From: an uncultured Novosphingobium sp.
Lineage (GTDB): Bacteria > Pseudomonadota > Alphaproteobacteria > Sphingomonadales > Sphingomonadaceae
DNA: 6,868 bases
NCBI GenBank assembly: GCA_937860195.1
Contig: CALMBN010000079.1
Location: forward strand, 1 to 6,868
Direction of reading: 5' to 3'
Shown: positions 1 through 6,515 of the stretch, one piece after another
Position numbering within the stretch: the stretch's first letter is position 1
How the letters are laid out: the number at the start of each line of letters is the position of its first letter
Notes under the pieces: generated by a model
Seen by the model: the letters and a program-made list of their open reading frames with translations, nothing else
What the model was told of the DNA's origin: nothing
Database searches by the model: none
Program-made: the position numbers and the translations under genes

Positions 1-485
1 CCAGAGCTCGCAGCGAGCGCGATGATCGCGTCGGGGTGAACGTGATCGACATGGGCGAACGGCAACAGGGCGTGCAGTGGTGTGTCGATGCTGGCGGCAC
101 GAGTGTTGAGGTTAAACGTGCAGTGCGGCAGGAAACCGACCATCCTGTCGTCATCGTCCGGCCCGTCATAATGCGCTTCGAGACCCAGCAACTTGTCCTG
201 ATACAGCGTCGAAAAACCGTCGAGCTTCATCGAGCCAATATCGCCGCCCGAGCCTTTGACCCATAGCACGTCGACATGTTCGCCACTGAGCGGATCGATC
301 TCGGTCAGTTTGGCCGAAGTGTTGCCTCCGCCAAAGTTGGTTACGGTCAGATCGCTGCCCAGCAGGTTGGAGCGATAGAGTAGCAGTTGAGCCGGGCTCA
401 ACGTTGCCGCATGGGCATCGCTCCAACGAAGGGTTGGCACGGCAAACGGCAGCGCCGCGGCGGAGATCGGGGTCTGGGCGTTCAT
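1..485 (-). CDS. rhaD: Bifunctional rhamnulose-1-phosphate aldolase / short-chain dehydrogenase, N-terminal part (truncated by window edge)
   Basis: I translated this frame directly. It is open for 161 codons from the ATG at 485-483 and runs off the left edge, so only the aldolase N-terminus is visible. Motifs seen are NFGGGNTSAK (class II aldolase substrate-binding loop), WVKGSGGDIGSM, and near the edge HVDHVHPDAIIA, whose histidines match the zinc-binding pair of class II aldolases. The long GEHVDVLWVKGSGGD stretch is typical of the large enzyme in which a rhamnulose-1-phosphate aldolase domain is fused to a short-chain dehydrogenase that oxidises L-lactaldehyde (called RhaD in rhizobia, RhaEW in comparative-genomics work). 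The fused half itself is not in the window. A Shine-Dalgarno AAGGGA lies 4 nt before this ATG; an in-frame ATG at 500 is possible but lacks one. The gene diverges from the sugar kinase, which supports a shared rhamnose role. A different class II aldolase of sugar metabolism is the main alternative. Confidence 0.85.
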   Translation of the reverse strand, partial: MNAQTPISAAALPFAVPTLRWSDAHAATLSPAQLLLYRSNLLGSDLTVTNFGGGNTSAKLTEIDPLSGEHVDVLWVKGSGGDIGSMKLDGFSTLYQDKLLGLEAHYDGPDDDDRMVGFLPHCTFNLNTRAASIDTPLHALLPFAHVDHVHPDAIIALAASS

Positions 486-503
486 GGCATCCCTTGGCAT
501 CGG

Positions 504-519
504 CGAGTCTTGGGACTCG
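504..519. repeat. Perfect 6-bp inverted repeat upstream of the aldolase gene
   Basis: CGAGTC-TTGG-GACTCG is a perfect 6-bp inverted repeat with a 4-nt loop, 18 nt upstream of the aldolase ATG. It lies within the probable 5' leader of the minus-strand gene. It could be a transcription-factor site or an mRNA hairpin; it has no U-run on either side that would make it an intrinsic terminator. The function is not known. Confidence 0.4.
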
Positions 520-549
520 TGTTAGCAGCCTGATACCGATTTTGCTGGA

Positions 550-585
550 ATTGAGCAATAACGATTGATATTGATTGTTTCAATA
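550..585. promoter_or_regulatory. Probable operator/promoter array between the divergent rhamnose units
   Basis: This AT-rich 36-bp stretch stands out from its GC-rich surroundings. ATTG occurs at 550-553, 564-567, 570-573 and 574-577, and its complement CAAT at 556-559 and 581-584. The clearest palindrome is TATTGA-TTGTT-TCAATA at 569-585; ATTG-AG-CAAT at 550-559 is a second. DeoR-family repressors commonly bind repeated short half-sites of this kind near sugar operons, and a DeoR gene ends the adjacent operon, so an operator is a reasonable inference. On the minus strand TTGAAA (583-578) and TATTGC (560-555) are spaced by 17 nt and could be a weak -35/-10 pair for the aldolase gene, which would put the repeats inside the promoter. 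No convincing plus-strand promoter was found. Confidence 0.5.
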
Positions 586-607
586 GGGACCAGAGGGAGA
601 GACTGCG

Positions 608-2002
608 GTGCCGCGAGGCGCGATCATCGTCATCGATCTGGGCAAGACGCTCAGCAAGGTGAGCCTGTGGTCGCGTGACGGGCGCTGCCTCGACAAGGTG
701 ACGCGCCCCAACCAGCGCCAGGCCGCAGCGCCCTACGTCCCGCTTGACACGGCAGCAACGGCGGACTGGATCCTTGATGCGCTAGCGAGCTTTGCCGGGC
801 ATCCGGTCGAACATATCGTCCCGGTTGCCCACGGGGCGGCAGTGGCGGGCCTGCGCGGCACTGAGCTGGCATTGATCCCGCCCGACTACGAATGGGAAGC
901 GCCAACTGCGCAGCTGGCCGAATACCGGGCCGGGAGGGATGCCTTTGCAATCACCGGTTCGCCTGCACTCCCGGCGGGTCTCAATCTCGGCGCGCAGTTG
1001 CACTACCTTGAGGCGCTCGGCGGCTTTGAAGGGGTCACCCTGTTGCCCTATGCCCAGTACTGGGCCTGGCTGCTGACCGGCCGGGCGGTCAGCGAGGTGA
1101 CCAGCCTGGGCTGCCATTCCGACCTGTGGGCACCCGCTGCGGCTGATTTCTCGCCCATGGCCAAGGCACGCGGCTGGGCTGCGCTGTTTGCGCCGCTGGT
1201 CAAAGCTGGCGATGTGGTTGGGACGCTTCGGCCCGAAGTCGCGACCCGGACCGGACTTTCCCAAAGAGTTCAAGTGCTGGCCGGGCTGCACGATTCCAAC
1301 GCTGCGCTGCTCGCTGCGCGCGGGTTTGCCGAAATTTCGGACTCTGAAGCGACGGTGCTGTCCACTGGCACCTGGTTTGTCGCGATGCGGTTGCCAGCAA
1401 GCCCGATTGACCTGACTGCCTTGCCCGAAGCGTGCGATTGTCTGGTCAATGTCGATGCCTATGGCCGACCGGTGCCTTCGGCGCGGTTCATGGGCGGGCG
1501 CGAGATCGAAAGCGTGATCGGGATTGACACCCGCCGGGTTGATATCAAGCCCGATCAGCCGTCCCTGCTGGCTGCAGTACCAAAGGTGCTGGCCGACGGT
1601 GCGATGCTGGTGCCGACGCTCGCTCCTGGCTGCGGTCCATATCCGGAGGGGCCGGGCGAATGGATCTCAGAACCGGCCGGCTGGTTCGAAAAGCGTGCCG
1701 CGATGTGCCTTTACGCTGCGCTGGTCACCGACAAGGCGCTGAACCTGATCGGCAGCAAGGACCGCCTGCTTGTCGAAGGCCGGTTTGCTGAAGCGGAGGT
1801 TTTCGTTCGGGCATTGGCGTCGCTCAGGCCCGCCATGACAGTCTATACCGCCAATGCTCACAACGATGTTTCGTTTGGCGCGCTGCGGCTGATCAATCCG
1901 GCGCTCAGGCCGCAAGGCAAGCTGGTCCGGGTCGCGCCGCTTGACCAGGACCTGACCGCATACAGACAACAATGGACCCAACTGGTGGAGAGCAAACAAT
2001 GA
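608..2002 (+). CDS. rhaK: FGGY-family carbohydrate kinase, probable L-rhamnulokinase
   Basis: This 464-aa cytoplasmic kinase probably phosphorylates L-rhamnulose with ATP to L-rhamnulose-1-phosphate, the substrate of the divergently encoded aldolase. The N-terminus carries the FGGY phosphate-binding loop, VIDLGKTLSK at residues 8-17. GLHDSNAA supplies the expected catalytic aspartate, D229. STGTW at residues 252-256 matches the ATP-binding segment of the second FGGY domain, and SFGALRL near the end fits the family C-terminus. The length is close to that of known sugar kinases of this family. The start is GTG, preceded by a strong purine-rich site AGAGGGAGA at 592-600. The stop overlaps the start of the transporter gene (ATGA), indicating translational coupling. 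The family is clear. The rhamnulose specificity comes from the aldolase next door, and another ketose such as L-fuculose is not excluded. Confidence 0.85.
   Translation: MPRGAIIVIDLGKTLSKVSLWSRDGRCLDKVTRPNQRQAAAPYVPLDTAATADWILDALASFAGHPVEHIVPVAHGAAVAGLRGTELALIPPDYEWEAPTAQLAEYRAGRDAFAITGSPALPAGLNLGAQLHYLEALGGFEGVTLLPYAQYWAWLLTGRAVSEVTSLGCHSDLWAPAAADFSPMAKARGWAALFAPLVKAGDVVGTLRPEVATRTGLSQRVQVLAGLHDSNAALLAARGFAEISDSEATVLSTGTWFVAMRLPASPIDLTALPEACDCLVNVDAYGRPVPSARFMGGREIESVIGIDTRRVDIKPDQPSLLAAVPKVLADGAMLVPTLAPGCGPYPEGPGEWISEPAGWFEKRAAMCLYAALVTDKALNLIGSKDRLLVEGRFAEAEVFVRALASLRPAMTVYTANAHNDVSFGALRLINPALRPQGKLVRVAPLDQDLTAYRQQWTQLVESKQ
1987..1990 (+). promoter_or_regulatory. Ribosome binding site that sets the transporter start
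   Basis: GGAG, within GGTGGAG at 1984-1990, lies 8 nt upstream of the ATG at 1999. It favours that ATG over the in-frame ATG at 1972, which lies deep inside the kinase gene and would add nine unusual residues. The ATG at 1999 also gives the classic ATGA stop-start overlap. Confidence 0.65.
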
Positions 2003-3246
2003 CCGCAGCAGCCGAGCCCAAGGAAAATTGGCGCGACACGATTTTGGCGGGCCTTGCCAACTACATCGATGCAGGTTCGATCGTCGCAGGCGGAGCAGCG
2101 CTGGCACTTTGGGAGACCGACTATGCGCTGAGCAAGGACGGGGTCGGAATCATCGGTGCGATCGGGCCCAACGCGATCGGGGCCGGAATAGGTGCGCTGA
2201 TTGGCGGCTGGCTGTGCGATCGGCTCGGCCGGAAGACGATCTACCAGTGGGACATGCTGATCTATGCGGTCGGCATGGCGCTGCTGGTGTTTGCCATGGC
2301 ACCGTGGATGATCTTCCTGGGATTCGGGATTGTCGGCCTCGCGGTTGGCGCCGACATTCCGGCCTCGTGGTCGCTCATCGCCGAGCAGGCCCCCGATGAT
2401 CGGCGCGGCAAGCATTCCGGAGTGGCACAGGTGCTGTGGTATCTTGGTCCGGTGGTGGTCCTGTTGATGAGCCTCGCGCTCACGTCGCTCGGCAGCCTTG
2501 GTCCTCGGATCGTGTTCGCCCACCTGCTGGTGATTGCGCTTGGCCTCACGTTCCTGCGCTCCAGGATGAAGGAGTCGGTGCGCTGGGAACAGTCGCAGAA
2601 ATCGGACGTGAAGCGGCCGCCGGTCGCGAGCCTGTTCCAGGGCAAATACCTCAAATCGATCCTTGGACTGGTCGGGATGTATGGGTTCTGGAACCTGTGG
2701 GCCGGAACGAATGGTTTCTTCTTCCCCTATATCCTCCAGACCGTCGGAGACACTTCGCAGGCAACCGCAGTTTCGATCCAGGCGTTGAGCTTTGCGATCG
2801 GCATGGCCAGCATCTATTTCGTGTTCATGCGGCTGTCGGACAAGGTCAACCAGCGCACGCTGTTTGCCTGGTCGGCGGTGATTCAGGTGGTGGGTATGGC
2901 ACTTCTCGCGGTGTTCCCGCTGACCGTGCCGGTGGCGCTGCTCTATGTCTTTCTGCTACAGTTCGGTGGCGGGTTTGGTGCGCAGAGCTTTTTCCAGCTG
3001 TGGTCGAGCGAGATGTTCCCGACTGCATTGCGCGCCACTGCGCAGGGACTGTGCTTTGCGATTGTCCGGATAACGCTCGGCGTGTTCAGCTTCTTCGTGC
3101 CGCTGCTGACAGCCACTGGATTTACGACGCTGGCTTGGATACTCGTCGGCTTTCTGGTGATATCGGGCGTGATTGGCTGGCTATGGGCACCGCGTAACGA
3201 AGGCAAATCGCTCGAACAGCTTGAGGCTGAGCGGCAGGCGGCATAA
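1999..3246 (+). CDS. MFS sugar transporter, probable L-rhamnose permease
   Basis: This 415-aa inner-membrane protein has the length and hydrophobic pattern of a 12-helix major facilitator. Between helices 2 and 3 it has the MFS signature GGWLCDRLGRK (residues 69-79). Helix 4 carries GADIPASW with a buried acidic D119, followed by the PDDRRG loop (132-137), as in the sugar-porter/metabolite-proton symporter branch. A basic central loop (RSRMKESVRWEQ onward, then KRPP) separates the two six-helix halves. Membership of the operon between a sugar kinase and a DeoR regulator implies import of the sugar the kinase pathway uses, by inference L-rhamnose with protons. I chose the ATG at 1999 because it overlaps the kinase stop and has a GGAG site. 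The protein is not the ten-helix RhaT of enterobacteria, nor one of the ABC importers known from rhizobial rhamnose loci. Substrate specificity cannot be read from the sequence. Confidence 0.8.
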   Translation: MTAAAEPKENWRDTILAGLANYIDAGSIVAGGAALALWETDYALSKDGVGIIGAIGPNAIGAGIGALIGGWLCDRLGRKTIYQWDMLIYAVGMALLVFAMAPWMIFLGFGIVGLAVGADIPASWSLIAEQAPDDRRGKHSGVAQVLWYLGPVVVLLMSLALTSLGSLGPRIVFAHLLVIALGLTFLRSRMKESVRWEQSQKSDVKRPPVASLFQGKYLKSILGLVGMYGFWNLWAGTNGFFFPYILQTVGDTSQATAVSIQALSFAIGMASIYFVFMRLSDKVNQRTLFAWSAVIQVVGMALLAVFPLTVPVALLYVFLLQFGGGFGAQSFFQLWSSEMFPTALRATAQGLCFAIVRITLGVFSFFVPLLTATGFTTLAWILVGFLVISGVIGWLWAPRNEGKSLEQLEAERQAA

Positions 3247-3257
3247 GGACCCGTTCC

Positions 3258-4037
3258 ATGCATGCCAGCCAACGCGAAGAACAGATCCTCGAAGCGCTGA
3301 AGCCCAAGGGCTTCGTCACTTATCGCGCGCTCGAAGCGTTGCTTGATGCTTCGCCCGCGACGATCCGCCGCGATCTGGCCCGGCTCGAGTGTGAAGGCCG
3401 GATCGAGCGGGTCCACGGTGGGGCCAAACTGTTGGGCGAACCGCGCGGCGATGGCTTGCTGCGGCTCGCTGGCACCCCGTTCGATCAGTCGATCACCCAG
3501 AACCTCGCCGCAAAGCGCGCGATCGGCAAAGCCGCGGCGGCGCATTGTGAGCCGGGCGAGGGGGTGATGGTCGATGGCGGGACCACGACCTTGCAGATGT
3601 GCCCGCACCTCGATGGGCTGGGCCTTCAGGTCCTGACCAACTCGCTCCATATCGTCAATGCATTGCTGCCCCAGGCAGGGACACGGATCCTGGTGCCTTC
3701 GGGAGCAGTGTTCCGCGAGCAGAACATCATCCTCGCCGCTGCTGGTGAGGAATCGATGCCGCGATTCCACGCTCCCAAGCTGTTCATGGGCGCAGCGGCA
3801 GTCGGCCCGCAGGGCGTGATGCAGGCCGACGTTGTGTTGGTCGCCGCCGAACGCCGCCTGATTGACCGCGCCGAACAGGTGATCCTGCTGGTCGATTCGA
3901 GCAAGTTCACCGGGTCCTCTGGCACAATCGTCTGCGGATTGGACGAGGTCGATGTGGTGATCACCGATGCAGGGATCGATCCGGCGATGCAAGCCGTGCT
4001 GGAAACTGCCGGTGTGCGGGTGATCGTCGCTCAGTAA
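3258..4037 (+). CDS. rhaR: DeoR-family transcriptional regulator of the sugar operon
   Basis: This 259-aa repressor-type regulator has the DeoR architecture. An N-terminal winged helix-turn-helix (residues 4-56) begins with SQREEQILEAL and has the recognition helix SPATIRRDLARLE, followed by the wing GRIERVHGG. The C-terminal sugar-phosphate-sensing domain contains the DGGTTTLQM motif (D106 onward, the usual phosphate-binding position), TNSLHIVNAL, and AERRLIDRAEQVILLVDSSKF. The protein probably represses the divergent rhamnose units until a pathway intermediate such as a phosphorylated sugar binds; that is family knowledge plus context. An AAGGA site overlaps the transporter stop codon, 8 nt before the ATG, and the gene gap is 11 bp, so co-transcription is likely. 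The symbol follows the DeoR-type RhaR of rhizobial rhamnose operons and is tentative. The 3' end overlaps the opposing monooxygenase gene by 7 bp. Confidence 0.85.
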   Translation: MHASQREEQILEALKPKGFVTYRALEALLDASPATIRRDLARLECEGRIERVHGGAKLLGEPRGDGLLRLAGTPFDQSITQNLAAKRAIGKAAAAHCEPGEGVMVDGGTTTLQMCPHLDGLGLQVLTNSLHIVNALLPQAGTRILVPSGAVFREQNIILAAAGEESMPRFHAPKLFMGAAAVGPQGVMQADVVLVAAERRLIDRAEQVILLVDSSKFTGSSGTIVCGLDEVDVVITDAGIDPAMQAVLETAGVRVIVAQ

Positions 4038-5170
4038 GGTTGATTGAGTCGCATAAGCGCGCCTTCGATCAGCCCGGCGATCTGGTCGGGGCGGCCATGG
4101 GCGAGCTGGAGCTGGCCGATCGCCACGCTCGAATCGACCACGTCCTTGCAGCGATCAAACCGGCGTTCCTGATAGCCGAGCAGCCCTGCTTCGACCGTGT
4201 CTGCCCTGGCCAGTTCCTCGGCCAGCACGATCCCGCTTTCCACCGCCATACCCGCGCCACTGGCGAGGTGCGGGGTCGTGGCATGGACGGCATCACCCAG
4301 CAGCACGACCCGGCCGTTATACCAAGGCTTGGGTTGGGTCACTGCGGCGAGTGGGCGGTAATTGATCCAGTCTGCGCGGGTCATATTGTCGCGAATCCAC
4401 CCCGCATTGCCGCCGAACGGAGCCAGATGGGCTTTCATCTCGGTGAACAGCTCGTCATCATTCATGAAACGCTCACGCTCGACATGTTCGGTCAGCAGGA
4501 ACAGATAAACCGCGTCGGCCCCGCAGATCGTGATCCCGCAAGGCGCTGCCGCTCCGAAGTAGAATTCACCCATGTCCTGTTCGGGTGGTTTTCTGATTGA
4601 AATGCGCCAGCAGCCTTGCCCGGTCGGCAGTGCCGGACCCATGTGCGGAAAGGCCAGATCACGCACTGCCGAAAACACACTGTCGGCCCCGATCACCAGA
4701 TCGAACCGGCCGGTTGTGCCATCCGAGAATGCCACGTCGGCTGCATCGCCGATGGTGTCCAGAGCGGTCACGGTCAGGCCAAGGCGAACCGCGATATTCT
4801 CGCCCCGCACAGCGTCCTGCATGATCCGGTGCAACACCGGGCGCATGATCCCGCCGGTTGCGGGCAGGCCTTCCTCAATCTCCGGTTCTTCCAGCACCCG
4901 CAGTACGGTGCCGTCAAACAGCCGCACCCGGCTGGCATTGGTAACGGCACCCTCCGCCTTGATCCGGTCGATCAGGCCAAGGTGGCGATAGGCCCGCAAG
5001 GTCGGGCCGGTGATGGTGATGCCTGCACCGTAGACCCGCCAGTCCGGATCAAGGTCGATCAGCGTCACCGCCACGCCGCGCCGGGCCAGGCTGATCGCCG
5101 CCGCCATTCCGCCAATCCCGCCGCCGACGATCAGCGCCGAGGTGATGCTTTTGATTGTGTCTCCGCTCAT
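4031..5170 (-). CDS. FAD-dependent monooxygenase (group A, salicylate hydroxylase-like)
   Basis: This 379-aa protein has the three signatures of the PHBH-fold flavoprotein monooxygenases. ALIVGGGIGGMAAA (GxGxxG at G16-G21, acidic D39 ending strand 2) binds the ADP of FAD. DLVIGADSVFSAVR (D157-R170) is the DG motif that binds FAD and NAD(P)H. GRVVLLGDAVHATTP (D293) is the GD motif contacting the FAD ribitol. Such enzymes use NAD(P)H and O2 to hydroxylate or epoxidise mostly aromatic substrates. The substrate here is unknown; related families include salicylate, 3-hydroxybenzoate and 6-hydroxynicotinate hydroxylases. No membrane segment or signal peptide is seen, so it should be cytoplasmic. 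The ATG at 5170 is preceded by AGGGAGA at 5181-5175. It converges on the DeoR gene with a 7-bp overlap and diverges from the TonB-dependent receptor, so it may share control with the receptor. Confidence 0.85.
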   Translation of the reverse strand: MSGDTIKSITSALIVGGGIGGMAAAISLARRGVAVTLIDLDPDWRVYGAGITITGPTLRAYRHLGLIDRIKAEGAVTNASRVRLFDGTVLRVLEEPEIEEGLPATGGIMRPVLHRIMQDAVRGENIAVRLGLTVTALDTIGDAADVAFSDGTTGRFDLVIGADSVFSAVRDLAFPHMGPALPTGQGCWRISIRKPPEQDMGEFYFGAAAPCGITICGADAVYLFLLTEHVERERFMNDDELFTEMKAHLAPFGGNAGWIRDNMTRADWINYRPLAAVTQPKPWYNGRVVLLGDAVHATTPHLASGAGMAVESGIVLAEELARADTVEAGLLGYQERRFDRCKDVVDSSVAIGQLQLAHGRPDQIAGLIEGALMRLNQPY

Positions 5171-5321
5171 GCTGTCTCCCTAGCCCGATCCTGCAAGCAG
5201 GCAAATCCGAACCATCGATAGATGTCCATCCACACAATGAGAGGGACCATTGGGAGTGCGCGGGTTAGTGGCTGGACCGTCAAATTAGACCAAGTGCGCC
5301 TAAAAATGGGGAGGAACCACA
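5171..5321. promoter_or_regulatory. Divergent intergenic region between monooxygenase and receptor
   Basis: These 151 bp must hold the promoters of both flanking genes, which point away from each other. Small dyads are visible: CCTGC-AA-GCAGG at 5190-5201 and CATC-GATA-GATG at 5213-5224. Each is short enough to be chance. A strong Shine-Dalgarno GGGGAGGAA at 5308-5316 serves the receptor. No clear -35/-10 pair was found, and the ATTG/CAAT array of the rhamnose control region is not repeated here, so shared DeoR control is not supported. Confidence 0.4.
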
Positions 5322-6515
5322 ATGCGCCGTTTTCTGCTGTCGAGCTCAATCATCGCTGCTGCTGTCTATGCAGCACCTGCTTTCGCCCAGGATGCCGGAG
5401 ACGGAGCCTCGGACGATAGCGATATCGTCGTCACCGCGCGCAAGCGCGAAGAAAATCTGGTCGACGTGCCGCTGGCGGTGTCGGTTGCTCCGGCAGCCCA
5501 GCTCGAACGCGATCAGATCAACAATTACAACGATCTTCAGCGGATCACGCCCGCGCTCGAAGTCAGCCAGACAGCCGGTGGTGAAAACAACGGCGGTGGC
5601 CGGTTGCGCGGACTTGGCACCGGCGTATTCAATCCTTCGGTTGCTTCTTCCGTGGCACTGATGGTCGATCAGGCCCCGGTCGGCAACATGGCCTTCCCGT
5701 TGCTGTATGATCTGGCCCAGGTCGAAGTGCTGCGCGGCCCGCAGGGCACCCTGTTTGGTCAGGGCGCATCGGCCGGTGTGCTCAACATCACCACCAAGGC
5801 CCCGTCGACAGCCCGGATCGCCGTTTCGGGAAGTGTCCAGTTTGCCGACAAGGGTTCGGCAGGTTCGGAAGTGGGGGAACTGATCGTCAACGGGGCATTC
5901 AACCTGCCAGTCGGCGAATCCGCCGCGATCCGCGTTGCTACCCAGTACAAGAAGGAAACCGGGCTGCAGCGCAGCGTGACCACCGGCAAGGACAACAAGA
6001 TCGAAGATTTCGGCGTTCGCGTTCGTGTGCTGCTCAAACCCAGCGACACGTTCACCGTCAATCTTTCGGGCGAGTACGGCAAATCCACGTCCGATGGTCA
6101 GACCTTCTTCGCCATCGTCATCGCGCCGAATTCGAGCACTCCTTTTGGACCGCCGGGTGCCACGCTTGGCGGCATCTCGACCGGCGCGTTCCTGAATCCG
6201 ACCGGCTGCAAGATGACCACCATCTCGACCCGGGCCGAAGAGTATTGCGAGGATGAGCCCAGCTATATTTCGACGACTCTGGGCGCGTTCAATGCGGTGA
6301 TGGAGCTGGAAGCCAGCGACACGCTGACCCTGACCTCGGTTACGTCATATCGCACCCGTTCGTTCAAACAGAACCGGCGTGACTACTCGCGGATCACCGG
6401 TGCCCCCGCAGCCCGACAGGAGCGAACCCAGGAAGATGCCGAAGGCTTCAGCCAGGAACTGCGCGCCAATGTCAGCGGGGAGTCCTTTGATCTCTGTGAA
6501 AACAAGAGGCACTGA
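5322..6515 (+). CDS. TonB-dependent receptor, C-terminally truncated
   Basis: This is the N-terminal half of an outer-membrane TonB-dependent receptor. It has a signal peptide (residues 1-22, cut after PAFA), a TonB-box-like SDIVVTA (33-39), and the plug domain ending in VEVLRGPQGTLFG (134-146) and ASAGVLNITTKAP. After these come the first barrel strands, through EGFSQELR. FGQGASAG replaces the more common GRNAxGG at the end of the plug. Such receptors usually run 700-900 residues; this reading frame stops at 397. The last family-like residues are about GESFDL (to 6494); the CENKRH tail and stop lie in lower-GC DNA and look foreign, so the barrel is missing and the product should not be functional. 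The start is supported by GGGGAGGAA 6 nt upstream. The gene diverges from the monooxygenase, and its ligand is unknown; receptors of this TonB-box type in sphingomonads often import aromatic or glycosidic substrates. Confidence 0.85.
   Translation: MRRFLLSSSIIAAAVYAAPAFAQDAGDGASDDSDIVVTARKREENLVDVPLAVSVAPAAQLERDQINNYNDLQRITPALEVSQTAGGENNGGGRLRGLGTGVFNPSVASSVALMVDQAPVGNMAFPLLYDLAQVEVLRGPQGTLFGQGASAGVLNITTKAPSTARIAVSGSVQFADKGSAGSEVGELIVNGAFNLPVGESAAIRVATQYKKETGLQRSVTTGKDNKIEDFGVRVRVLLKPSDTFTVNLSGEYGKSTSDGQTFFAIVIAPNSSTPFGPPGATLGGISTGAFLNPTGCKMTTISTRAEEYCEDEPSYISTTLGAFNAVMELEASDTLTLTSVTSYRTRSFKQNRRDYSRITGAPAARQERTQEDAEGFSQELRANVSGESFDLCENKRH

Noticed and set aside
166..558. A 130-codon minus-strand frame overlapping the aldolase gene
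   Set aside because: It is out of phase with the frame carrying the NFGGGNTSAK and HVDHVHPD motifs, so it is a shadow of the aldolase.
1972..1998. Earlier in-frame start for the MFS transporter
   Set aside because: It would add nine residues within the kinase gene and lacks a ribosome site, whereas the ATG at 1999 has GGAG and the ATGA overlap.
1858..2523. A 221-codon minus-strand frame antisense to the kinase end and transporter start
   Set aside because: It has no recognisable domain or ribosome site, and it opposes the hydrophobic coding sequence of the transporter, which explains its charged composition.
2436..3197. A 253-codon plus-strand frame inside the transporter gene
   Set aside because: It is an alternate frame of the MFS gene; no motif supports it, while the overlapping frame has clear MFS signatures.
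2943..3992. A long 349-codon open frame on the minus strand across the transporter end and the DeoR gene
   Set aside because: It is antisense to two clear genes with strong family motifs; its composition, rich in H, R, Q and D without domain motifs, is typical of shadow frames in high-GC coding DNA.
4020..4060. Bidirectional intrinsic terminator between the convergent genes
   Set aside because: The coding regions overlap by 7 bp, and no GC-rich stem followed by a T-run is visible there.
4040..4600. A 186-codon plus-strand frame opposite the monooxygenase C-terminal half
   Set aside because: It is antisense to the monooxygenase GD-motif region and has no motif of its own.
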